Source of the DNA: Deltaproteobacteria bacterium
Lineage (GTDB): Bacteria > Myxococcota_A > Polyangia > Polyangiales > Houyiibacteriaceae
Reading direction: 5' to 3'
NCBI GenBank assembly: GCA_027295555.1
Contig: JAPUKT010000380.1
Coordinates: 1-5,613 of the forward strand
DNA length: 5,613 nucleotides
A program made the translations under genes and the position numbers. The notes below the pieces were generated by a model. That model was not told the DNA's origin, searched no databases, and worked only from the letters and a program-made list of their open reading frames with translations. The stretch's first letter is position 1, and each line of letters starts with the position of its first letter. Of this stretch, positions 1 to 5,606 are shown piece by piece.

Positions 1-97
1 TGGAAGAAGGCGAATACGACCGCAAGCCCGGGTGGTTAAGGCTGGGGGTCCCCCTGGCCCGCCTCACGGCACCCCGTCAAGAGACACCGCCACCCCC

Positions 98-133
98 AGC
101 GTCAGCGCCAGCGACAGCGCCAGTGTCAGCGCC
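98..133. repeat. Short hexanucleotide array, left copy
   Basis: Six consecutive 6-bp units fit the pattern AGNGNC: AGCGTC, AGCGCC, AGCGAC, AGCGCC, AGTGTC, AGCGCC. The pattern and orientation match the longer array at 5407-5532, and most units are identical to units there. It looks like a degenerate simple-sequence repeat, so both copies probably belong to one genome-wide family. No function is visible. Confidence 0.75.
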
Positions 134-152
134 ACTAACCCCGTTAAGCCCT

Positions 153-189
153 GAAGCCCCGTGGCGACGAAGTCGCTCTACGGGGCCTC
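153..189. other. Strong hairpin with a flanking A-run
   Basis: CCCCGT (157-162) pairs with ACGGGG (180-185), and G156-C186 extends that stem. Inside it GCGAC (164-168) pairs with GTCGC (172-176) around a GAA loop, with a small asymmetric internal loop between the two stems. On the + strand the hairpin is followed by AAAAA (190-194). On the - strand a T-run therefore precedes the hairpin instead of following it. It is not a canonical intrinsic terminator in either direction as the sequence stands, although it lies about 235 bases beyond the stop of the - strand gene ending at 425. It could be a structural element of a transcript or a Rho-assisted 3' end. Confidence 0.5.
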
Positions 190-240
190 AAAAAGCAGTC
201 CTGACCGTCGTGCCGTGGGATTTATGTCGAGTCGAACCCC

Positions 241-326
241 TACCGTACTAGTAGGTGGGAACAGATACCGTACGCTTAAGGCCCCCCGATGAAGCTAGCC
301 GGGTCCGCACACCACGTACGCTGAAG
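241..326. repeat. Clustered GTAC-containing short direct repeats
   Basis: TACCGTAC occurs at 241-248 and again at 266-273. CGTACGCTTAAG at 269-280 recurs at 315-326 with one change (CGTACGCTGAAG). The spacings are about 25 and 46 bp. The repeats could be binding sites, parts of an RNA, or chance. The unusual base-step composition of this flank makes short matches harder to judge. Confidence 0.3.
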
Positions 327-424
327 TTCCCTATTCGACCTAGTCAGGGATTCTCTACTCCTTCCTCACCTGCACAACAGAGGGACCATCCAACAAGGTA
401 GAGCCGGGCCTACCGGTGGTCAAC

Positions 425-2284
425 TCATTGCTTGACGGGGCTCGCTTTGAGCGCCGCGCGCCCTTCTTTCACGTACACCGTGAAGCGAACCGACGCCGCA
501 TTGTGTTGTTTCATGACCTGGTCACGAGCGGCATGAAGTTTGCTGGCGAACTTGTCGAAGGTGAGGCCGGCCACAGGACCGCCGCATTCCTTCTGAGTGG
601 CGACGAACTGGTCGAACACCTGACGGAAGTGAGCCTCTTCGCCTTGCTCGCCCGGGCCCGACTCCTCGAGCAGCTCTTGCGGGATGTGCGTGACCTGTGT
701 CGACGCCTCTGCATCGCCGAAGCTATCGTCGGACCCACCGTACTCGTCGACGATCGCGCGTGGGCGAGTCGGCGGGTCGTCCGGCGGAGGCGTCAGATCT
801 TTCTCGGCTCGCGCGGCTGGTGCCTGGCGATGCCGTGGCATCAGCGCCGGTGGGCGTGACGACTGCGAGCGACTTGGCCGTGATGTTGGCCCGCCGTTGG
901 ACCCCGCGGTCGGAGTCTCCTTCGGCCGTGCGGTCGTCGTCCCCTCCGGCCGCGCAGTCGGCGTCCCACTTGTCTTGGTAGCGGCACTCCCATTGGTCGT
1001 GCCGATCGGCTGAAACGGCCCAGCAGGCTTTGCCTCAACGGGTTTGCTCTCGATCGCTTCGTCTACCGAAGCGCGCCGTGCAGTGGGCACTTCTTCTCCG
1101 AACCCGAAGTAGCCCGTGTCCGCGCTGTCGCGCGTGGAGCTCAGCATGTCGTCCAGGTCGAGTGAGGCGCGTTTCTCCGCGTCTTTCTTGAAGCCGACTC
1201 CGGCGCGCAACGCAGTGTTCATGTTCTCCGCGATATTGCGGTAATGACGGCGCAGCTCGCCAGCGGGAAGGTCGCTGAGCTCGCTTTTCGCGAGTCCAGC
1301 GCTTGCCTTGCGCAAGATGCCGACGGCCTTGTCGTGCTCTATGTAGAGCAGGAAGAGCCCCAATGCGAGGAGCACCAGCGGACCTCCGATCACCGCCCAC
1401 CAAGGAAGCGATGCAACATCCTCCGAGTAGGTGTTGGCGAAGAGACCGCCGAGCCCCACGCGGCTTCCATTGCGCCCGATCATGTAACCGACCCCTGCGT
1501 GCGCTGCGCCTCCTCGCATCGGAGACGCGATCCCCCGGGTGCGTTCGCCGATTTCTACCGAGCCCTCGGTATCGGACATGTTGGCGACTACTCCAGCGAG
1601 GCCGTTTTTGACCTCGCTGCGCGTCGGAGCCTTCGTGCCGCCCGTGTGCGCCCCGATCACCTCGTCGCCGAAGAAGAACACGACGGTTGCCTTCGGTAGC
1701 TTCTCGCCGAGGCGCCGTGCAAGGTCGTCTCCGACAACCATGCCGTGGACGATCGCGCCTACGTAGCGCCCGCCATCGAACACGGGTCGGGCCGCCATCC
1801 GGTACACCTCACCGTTGTAGACCCAGACGTCGTCGCGGATGAACCCCCGAAGGGCATCTCGCACGAGCGGCATTTTATCGAGCCGCTGATCGCTCATGTC
1901 CTTCTTGTCGAGCGTCGCTACGACTTCGCCCTCGGCGTCGACGGCGAAGACCATGTCTCCCTTGCCTTCTTCGAGTTTGGCGTTGAGCGCGTTGAGCTTG
2001 TTGCTGAGGCGCTTGCGTGTTCTCAAACTGGGCGTGCCTCGCTTGTTGCTCGAGCTGCGAAGCGTCTGCCGGACCTCGGGTTCGACAGCGAGCGCTGCGA
2101 GTGCGTCGAGGCGGAGTCGCGCGTCCAGGCGAAGCCAGAGCTCGGCTTCGACGCGATCACGCCGCAACTGCTCCTCGAGCTCAAACTCTGCTTCGCGGCT
2201 TGCTGCGGACTTGTTGAGAAAAGCGCCTGCCAAGGCCATGCCCAGAGCGACCGCGAGAACCAAGTGCCAAAGACGCGACAACAT
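425..2284 (-). CDS. Two-TM sensor-like membrane protein, MXAN_5187-like
   Basis: This 619-residue protein has a visible order of parts. An N-terminal hydrophobic anchor spans about 5-24. An extracytoplasmic region of about 270 residues contains a charged helical stretch (31-66) and then a mixed alpha/beta part (110-290) that could be a Cache-like sensor fold. A second TM lies at about 295-315. A HAMP-like juxtamembrane segment follows (318-362). A Pro/Thr/Ser/Arg-rich linker (about 415-510) includes octapeptide repeats. A compact C-terminal domain spans about 548-619. From memory, the layout and C-terminus resemble the M. xanthus MXAN_5187 family, which has no assigned function. No histidine kinase, GGDEF, cyclase or MCP output domain is visible. 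The ATG at 2284 has a strong Shine-Dalgarno six bases upstream and lies three bases after the preceding stop, which implies translational coupling. The reading frame is intact. I am confident in the gene and less so in the family name. Confidence 0.85.
   Translation of the reverse strand: MLSRLWHLVLAVALGMALAGAFLNKSAASREAEFELEEQLRRDRVEAELWLRLDARLRLDALAALAVEPEVRQTLRSSSNKRGTPSLRTRKRLSNKLNALNAKLEEGKGDMVFAVDAEGEVVATLDKKDMSDQRLDKMPLVRDALRGFIRDDVWVYNGEVYRMAARPVFDGGRYVGAIVHGMVVGDDLARRLGEKLPKATVVFFFGDEVIGAHTGGTKAPTRSEVKNGLAGVVANMSDTEGSVEIGERTRGIASPMRGGAAHAGVGYMIGRNGSRVGLGGLFANTYSEDVASLPWWAVIGGPLVLLALGLFLLYIEHDKAVGILRKASAGLAKSELSDLPAGELRRHYRNIAENMNTALRAGVGFKKDAEKRASLDLDDMLSSTRDSADTGYFGFGEEVPTARRASVDEAIESKPVEAKPAGPFQPIGTTNGSAATKTSGTPTARPEGTTTARPKETPTAGSNGGPTSRPSRSQSSRPPALMPRHRQAPAARAEKDLTPPPDDPPTRPRAIVDEYGGSDDSFGDAEASTQVTHIPQELLEESGPGEQGEEAHFRQVFDQFVATQKECGGPVAGLTFDKFASKLHAARDQVMKQHNAASVRFTVYVKEGRAALKASPVKQ
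854..973 (-). repeat. 24-bp / octapeptide repeats in the linker
   Basis: Residues 438-477 of the membrane protein are five imperfect octapeptides: TSGTPTAR, PEGTTTAR, PKETPTAG, SNGGPTSR and PSRSQSSR. At the DNA level the period is 24 bp and is clearest over about 900-973. The units lie in the disordered, basic, proline-rich cytoplasmic linker between the HAMP-like segment and the C-terminal domain. They probably arose by tandem duplication and set linker length. A binding role for the Arg/Pro ends is possible but has no direct support. Confidence 0.6.
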
Positions 2285-2287
2285 CGG

Positions 2288-2971
2288 CTACTTCCTCCCG
2301 CTCTTCGCCGTTAGCGCATCCACCTGGAGCGTCTTTTTCGCGCGCACCGTCACTCGACGGATTGCGACTTGCTCGGTCCCGCGCAGAATCCTCAACGAGT
2401 AGGGTCCTGGTGGCACGTTTTCGAAACGGAACTTCCCGCTCGAGGAAACTGCAGCGCAAGCGACGAGCTCACGAATCGAGTGCAGATACCCGTCGACGTG
2501 GCCGTAGTAGAGATCACCGAGGCGCCACGGACCTCCCGCGGGAACCGGGATCGCCCGAACCGTGCCCGGCCCGGACTCGAGCGGCGTGAAGCCCGGAAGG
2601 CCGTCGACCGAAAGCTCATGCGTGAATGCGTCGCGGTTCTCGACGCGCACAGTCGTTCCCGACCTAGCCGCGATCGTCGAAGGATCCAGCGCACCGCCGC
2701 GGAAGCTAAACGTGCAGCCGATGGGCGGTCCGGTGAACTTCCCCGTGAGGACCGCCAACAAGTCGTCGTTGGTGGCAGTGGCGCCTTGCTCGGGCAACGC
2801 ACCGTTCCAGACCTTCCAGTAGTAGTCCTTGCCGGAAGTCGAATCCTTTTTCAGGGCACGGGTCGATCGCACCGAACCTTCGACAGTCTCGGCGGAAACC
2901 GCCGAATAAGCCATCAGGACAGCCGCCGTGACTACGGCCGCCAGCATCGTCCAAGTCGTCTTTCTCCTCAT
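2288..2971 (-). CDS. Secreted cupredoxin-like / carboxypeptidase-regulatory-like protein
   Basis: This 227-residue protein starts with a Sec signal peptide: positive N-end MRRK, hydrophobic core about 8-22, and a likely signal peptidase I cut after A27 (AVSA|E). The middle part (about 82-172) resembles a cupredoxin-like domain. A strand reading TTVRVENRD is followed by His118, and a later His158 sits where the copper loop is expected. The C-terminal part (about 170-215, with GKFRFENVPPGPYSLRI) resembles a carboxypeptidase regulatory-like beta-sandwich. This two-domain order is known in secreted proteins often annotated as carboxypeptidase-regulatory-like or methylamine-utilization-like. The Cys and Met expected around the second His appear to be replaced (Y155 or Y156, and G161), so copper binding is doubtful. 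It is probably periplasmic. It is coupled to the membrane-protein gene three bases downstream, so a shared role at the outer membrane face is plausible. The exact role is unknown. Confidence 0.75.
   Translation of the reverse strand: MRRKTTWTMLAAVVTAAVLMAYSAVSAETVEGSVRSTRALKKDSTSGKDYYWKVWNGALPEQGATATNDDLLAVLTGKFTGPPIGCTFSFRGGALDPSTIAARSGTTVRVENRDAFTHELSVDGLPGFTPLESGPGTVRAIPVPAGGPWRLGDLYYGHVDGYLHSIRELVACAAVSSSGKFRFENVPPGPYSLRILRGTEQVAIRRVTVRAKKTLQVDALTAKSGRK
2291..2299 (-). promoter_or_regulatory. Shine-Dalgarno for the membrane-protein gene
   Basis: On the - strand GGGAGGAAG ends six bases before the ATG at 2284. It sits inside the last codons of the upstream secreted-protein gene, whose TAG stop is at 2290-2288. 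Ribosomes finishing the first gene would stop next to this site, so the two products are likely made in coupled amounts. It also fixes the start of the 619-residue protein. Confidence 0.8.
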
Positions 2972-2984
2972 CGCTATTTCTGTA

Positions 2985-3013
2985 TTATTACAGCTCGACT
3001 GAGAGAAAGGTAA
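2985..3013 (-). promoter_or_regulatory. Possible sigma70-type promoter for the downstream gene pair
   Basis: In the 86-bp gap after the lipid kinase gene, the - strand reads TTACCT (3013-3008), a 17-bp spacer, then TAATAA (2990-2985). The -10 and the spacing are good, and the -35 is weak. Initiation would fall near 2978 and leave only about seven untranslated bases before the ATG at 2971. No Shine-Dalgarno is visible there, which fits an almost leaderless message. The alternative is read-through from fabH and the kinase, with no promoter here. Confidence 0.3.
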
Positions 3014-3057
3014 CGAAATTCACCAATGTTTCCGAAACCCGACGTGGGCGGTGTCTC

Positions 3058-4116
3058 TCAGCGCCGGCCTGCCGTCGCCGCCGGAGCGTCGTAGTCGATG
3101 ACTTTGACCGGATCCGGGTAGAGCCGCGCTCGCATCGACTTGGTCATCCCCCCGGGATCACCACCGATTTCGATGGCTGTCGGCTTGGGGAACTCGAAGG
3201 AGATGTCGTCGACGTAGAAATCGAGCAGGTTGTCGTTGCGGTAGGTGCCCTTCCAAGCGCTGAGCATGTGTGCAGCAATGTGAAGCGGATGCGCCGCGAC
3301 GATTCGCAGACAGAAGCGGTCCTCCGGATGGTTGTCGGCGAACGGGAAAATCCGAAACCCGAATCCCCAGTACGGAATCGTCGATACGAGCGCGGCGATG
3401 CAGTTGCCGTCGAAGAGGGTCTCGCCCGTCTCGACGCAGCGGCCCGTTGGTTGGCCGTTCCTATCGAGCTCTTGCGCAGGTGCTCCACGATTGACGATTC
3501 GAACCTTGAGCCGTGGGCGGATAGCCAGCTCGGGAATCGTCAGGATTGGAATCGAGATCGCGTACGACACTGCGCCCATCGCGTGTCTTCCGACCCAAGG
3601 AAGATGGCGCAGGATCGAACGAACCTCGTGGAAATGCTTGAGGCCGAGCGCGTCGAAACCGGCTCCGGCGAACGGGGTGAGTAGGTCTTCGACTTCGATG
3701 AGGCGGAGGTCTTTATGTCCGCTGTCGTGGCGAAGCCGAGCGAGGTCAGCGAGCACCCCTTTGCGGCTCGTGCCTGCGCCGAGGGCCCACGCCAACGAGT
3801 TTCCCGTGCCGAGCTTCAAGAGACCGAAGCGCGGTGACTCTTGACCGCACTCGGTCGCCTCTCGGGTGATCGAGGTCACCATCCGCACAAAAGTGCCGTC
3901 GCCGCCGCCGGTCAGCACGACCGAATAACCCGACTGCACGATGTGGCGGGCGATACCTCGGGCTTCCTCCAGACTCTTGGAGAGAAACAGATCGCCGGTC
4001 CCCACGACCTGATCGAAGATCTCCACCAGCTCGTCGGTCACCTGTCTCGCGTTGCCATTCAGCACCACGGCGACGCGGTCTGCTTTGGGCAATGCGGGCT
4101 TTCGTGGCTGTTCCAT
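3058..4116 (-). CDS. Diacylglycerol-kinase-family lipid kinase
   Basis: This 352-residue protein belongs to the DAGK/YegS/sphingosine-kinase fold and would transfer phosphate from ATP to a lipid hydroxyl at the inner membrane face. The nucleotide-binding half shows RVAVVLNGNA (14-23) and the family signature GGGDGT (70-75). A third conserved motif, LGTGN (102-106), follows the sequence FGLLK. The C-terminal half (about 135-340) is the beta-rich lipid-binding domain. No TM segment is visible, as is usual for this soluble family. Lipid substrate cannot be read from the sequence. The start at 4116 lies 22 bases after the fabH stop. An in-frame ATG at 4182 would add 22 basic, poorly conserved-looking residues and overlap fabH, so I prefer 4116, although its Shine-Dalgarno is weak. 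It probably shares a transcript with fabH. Confidence 0.88.
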   Translation of the reverse strand: MEQPRKPALPKADRVAVVLNGNARQVTDELVEIFDQVVGTGDLFLSKSLEEARGIARHIVQSGYSVVLTGGGDGTFVRMVTSITREATECGQESPRFGLLKLGTGNSLAWALGAGTSRKGVLADLARLRHDSGHKDLRLIEVEDLLTPFAGAGFDALGLKHFHEVRSILRHLPWVGRHAMGAVSYAISIPILTIPELAIRPRLKVRIVNRGAPAQELDRNGQPTGRCVETGETLFDGNCIAALVSTIPYWGFGFRIFPFADNHPEDRFCLRIVAAHPLHIAAHMLSAWKGTYRNDNLLDFYVDDISFEFPKPTAIEIGGDPGGMTKSMRARLYPDPVKVIDYDAPAATAGRR

Positions 4117-4138
4117 TACCCGCCGTCGTCGGAGGCTG

Positions 4139-5137
4139 CTAGAGCCTGACCAGCGCTGCCCCCCAAGTGAATCCGGACCCAAACGTGGGGAGCAAAACCA
4201 AGTCGCCTTCCTTGACGCGGCCGTCTTGAATGGCCTCGCTCAGCGCGAGGGGGATCGAGGCGGCGGTGGTGTTGCCGTACTTCTCGATGTTGTGGATGAC
4301 CTTCTCGGGCGCGACCTCGAGCTTTTGCGCCACGAACTCGTTGATTCGCTTGTTGGCCTGGTGAGGGATCACCCAATCGAGGTCTTCGATTGCGACGTTG
4401 TTGCGCTCGAGCACGGACCTGCTCACTTCAGGCATCTTCGACGTGGCCCAGCGGAACACGTGCCGCCCGTTCATCGACGGGTGCACTGTCTTGTTGTCGA
4501 TCATCTCGTGCGTGATGCGGGGTTTATAGGCGCTTGCAGGGCCTTCGAGCCAAAGGTCCTTGGCGCCGCTGCCGTCGGCGTGTACCTCGACGTCGATCAC
4601 GCCGCGGTTGCCTTCTTCGATCGGCCCCAAGATCGCGCAAGCCGCGCCGTCGCCGAACAGGACCGTGACGTCGCGCCCCTCATCGCTGAAGTCGAGGGCC
4701 GTGGAATGGACCTCACCACCAACGAGCGCGACCCGCTTGTACATGCCGCACTTGATCCAGGCGTCGGCGATCTGCAGGCCGTAGAGGAAGCCACTGCACT
4801 GGTTGCGGACGTCGAGCGCGGGAACGCCGGGCAAGCCCAGCTTGTCGCCGAGGAAGCAGCCGCTACCGGGGAAATTGAAGTCGGGCGAGAGCGTCGCGAA
4901 AATGATCGCGTCGATGTCGGAAACCTCGATACCTGCGTTCTTGCAAGCCATTTGGACTGCGGGGACCGCGAGATCACTGGGCCCAATGCCGCTTTCCTCG
5001 ATGTATCGGCGCTCTTTAATCCCCGTGCGTTGTTGGATCCACTCGTCACTCGTGTCGAACATCTGTGCCAGGTCGTCGTTGGTCACGACCTTGGAGGGCA
5101 CGTAGTGGCCCAGCCCTAGGAACGCCGTCTTCGTCAT
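4139..5137 (-). CDS. fabH: Beta-ketoacyl-ACP synthase III
   Basis: This 332-residue cytosolic thiolase-fold enzyme would condense an acyl-CoA primer with malonyl-ACP, the first step of fatty-acid chain building. The catalytic triad is complete: Cys114 in RNQCSGFLYG, His259 in VIPHQANKRI and Asn289 in EKYGNTTAAS. FGDGAA (161-166) and the C-terminal FGSGFTWGAALVRL are typical of FabH rather than OleA or HMG-CoA synthase. It is about 15 residues longer than E. coli FabH, and roughly nine of those fall between about 186 and 229. The upstream in-frame ATG at 5311 would run through the tRNA gene. The start at 5137 has a good Shine-Dalgarno and begins at the conserved N-terminus. Other fatty-acid genes usually linked to fabH (plsX, fabD, fabG, acpP) are not in view. 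It is followed by the lipid kinase, which suggests a dedicated lipid product, but a housekeeping role is equally possible. Confidence 0.93.
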   Translation of the reverse strand: MTKTAFLGLGHYVPSKVVTNDDLAQMFDTSDEWIQQRTGIKERRYIEESGIGPSDLAVPAVQMACKNAGIEVSDIDAIIFATLSPDFNFPGSGCFLGDKLGLPGVPALDVRNQCSGFLYGLQIADAWIKCGMYKRVALVGGEVHSTALDFSDEGRDVTVLFGDGAACAILGPIEEGNRGVIDVEVHADGSGAKDLWLEGPASAYKPRITHEMIDNKTVHPSMNGRHVFRWATSKMPEVSRSVLERNNVAIEDLDWVIPHQANKRINEFVAQKLEVAPEKVIHNIEKYGNTTAASIPLALSEAIQDGRVKEGDLVLLPTFGSGFTWGAALVRL

Positions 5138-5144
5138 ATTGGAG

Positions 5145-5152
5145 CCCTTCCC
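5145..5152 (-). promoter_or_regulatory. Shine-Dalgarno deciding the fabH start
   Basis: The - strand reads GGGAAGGG seven bases before the ATG at 5137. This purine-rich site and the conserved start of the protein support 5137 over the longer in-frame start at 5311. Confidence 0.7.
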
Positions 5153-5162
5153 GGTTGGAGCG

Positions 5163-5191
5163 AGCCTAGCGAACCCGCCCCGTAAAGTCGA
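5163..5191 (-). promoter_or_regulatory. Weak candidate promoter for fabH
   Basis: On the - strand TCGACT (5191-5186) and TAGGCT (5168-5163) are separated by 17 bp, upstream of the fabH Shine-Dalgarno. The -35 matches TTGACA at four positions and the -10 matches TATAAT at three. Only the spacing and location recommend it. Confidence 0.2.
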
Positions 5192-5256
5192 CGCTCCGCG
5201 TTGGCCACGGGACTTCGCCGGCGCCTTGCCCGGAATGCATGCTCGAGCGGGCCTGC

Positions 5257-5262
5257 TATAGT
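5257..5262 (+). promoter_or_regulatory. -10 element for tRNA-Leu
   Basis: TATAGT matches TATAAT at five of six positions and ends 12 bases before the tRNA 5' end, which suits a short leader removed by RNase P. No convincing -35 is seen 16-18 bp upstream. Confidence 0.4.
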
Positions 5263-5274
5263 CGCCGCTTCTCT

Positions 5275-5361
5275 GGCCGAGTGGCGGAATTGGCAGACGC
5301 GCCGGACTCAAAATCCGGTGTCCGCAAGGACGTGTCGGTTCGAACCCGACCTCGGCTACCA
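5275..5361 (+). tRNA. tRNA-Leu (CAA)
   Basis: An 87-nt leucine tRNA with an encoded CCA end. The acceptor arm is GGCCGAG with CTCGGCT, closed by one G-U pair at its end. The D arm begins GCG and closes with CGC. The anticodon stem CCGGA/TCCGG holds loop CTCAAAA, giving anticodon CAA (5309-5311), which reads UUG. A long class II variable arm (GTCC-GCAA-GGAC) is present, as in leucine and serine tRNAs. The T arm GTCGG/CCGAC encloses TTCGAAC. It is divergent from fabH across 137 bp and is followed by the hexamer array. UUG is a minor leucine codon in GC-rich genomes. No integration remnant is visible at its 3' end. Confidence 0.97.
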
Positions 5362-5406
5362 GTTGCTCTGCGGCGCGGCCCGAGTCACCTACTCCTCGAG
5401 AAGGAG

Positions 5407-5532
5407 AGCGTCAGCGTCAGTGCCAGCGCCAGTGCCAGCGTCAACGTCAACGTCAGCGCCAGCGTCAGCGCCAGTGCCAGCGCCAGCGTCAGCGTCAGCG
5501 TCAGCGCCAGTGCTAGCGCCACCGCCAGCGTC
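5407..5532. repeat. Hexanucleotide array downstream of tRNA-Leu
   Basis: Twenty-one consecutive 6-bp units fit AGYGYC closely, mostly AGCGTC, AGCGCC and AGTGCC, with variants AACGTC (two in a row), AGTGCT and ACCGCC. Positions 1, 3 and 5 vary far less than 4 and 6 would if the array were random, and most changes are C/T transitions. Because six is a multiple of three, all frames stay open and give spurious Ser-Ala/Ser-Val repeats. I read it as a non-coding simple-sequence array. The copy at 98-133 belongs to the same family. Confidence 0.85.
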
Positions 5533-5578
5533 CGTGTGATCACCCTTGGGTCATCGTGATTTCCTTTCTGAGCGGCTC

Positions 5579-5606
5579 GGGTCCCCCTCCCTTTGTGAGG
5601 GGACCC
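5579..5606. other. GC-rich hairpin after the hexamer array
   Basis: GGGTCCCC (5579-5586) is the exact inverse complement of GGGGACCC (5599-5606), giving an 8-bp stem around a 12-base loop. A longer stem is possible with one bulged C. No T-run follows on either strand, so intrinsic termination is uncertain. It could mark the 3' end of the tRNA transcript or the end of a gene beyond the window. The 10-mer GGGTCCCCCT also occurs at 46-55. Confidence 0.45.

Larger units (their letters stand above)
1..424. other. Flank without a convincing gene
   Basis: No well-supported gene was found in these 424 bases. The stretch holds a six-unit hexamer array (98-133), a strong hairpin (153-189) and clustered short direct repeats (241-326), each listed separately. 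One + strand frame is open from the left edge to tandem TAG stops at 249-254 and would give a proline-rich tail. About five of its nine leucine codons are TTA or CTA, unlike the leucine codons of the genes next door, so I do not call it. Bases 136-420 contain about 18 TA and 7 AT steps by hand count, plus three CTAG tetramers, which differs from the coding part of the window. The stretch could be an intergenic region, an unrecognised structured RNA, or disturbed sequence. Confidence 0.5.

Noticed and set aside
98..133. CRISPR-like array
   Set aside because: The units are 6 bp and contiguous, with no spacers, and no cas gene is present.
1744..2402. Long + strand frames opposite the membrane-protein gene
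   Set aside because: They are antisense shadows of a GC-rich gene, with no ribosome site and no recognisable protein features.
3028..3038. GTTTCCGAAAC palindrome upstream of the possible promoter
   Set aside because: Five-base half-sites around one base occur several times by chance in a window of this size. No second copy supports an operator.
3047..3057. Shared word GGCGGTGTCTCT near 3046 (+) and near 79-90 (-)
   Set aside because: One or two shared 12-mers are expected by chance in a window of this length.
4117..4182. Longer lipid kinase starting at 4182
   Set aside because: It would overlap fabH and add 22 Ser/Arg-rich residues before the normal family N-terminus, with no better ribosome site.
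5138..5311. Upstream extension of FabH to an ATG at 5311
   Set aside because: It overlaps the tRNA-Leu on the other strand and adds 58 residues with no FabH character. The 5137 start has a good Shine-Dalgarno and the conserved N-terminus.
5201..5559. Two + strand frames through the tRNA and the hexamer array (Ser-Ala-Ser-Val repeats)
   Set aside because: The frames are open only because the 6-bp units contain no stop. They cross a complete tRNA gene.
5579..5606. Hairpin as a classic intrinsic terminator
   Set aside because: The stem is strong but no T-run follows on either strand. Listed only as a hairpin.
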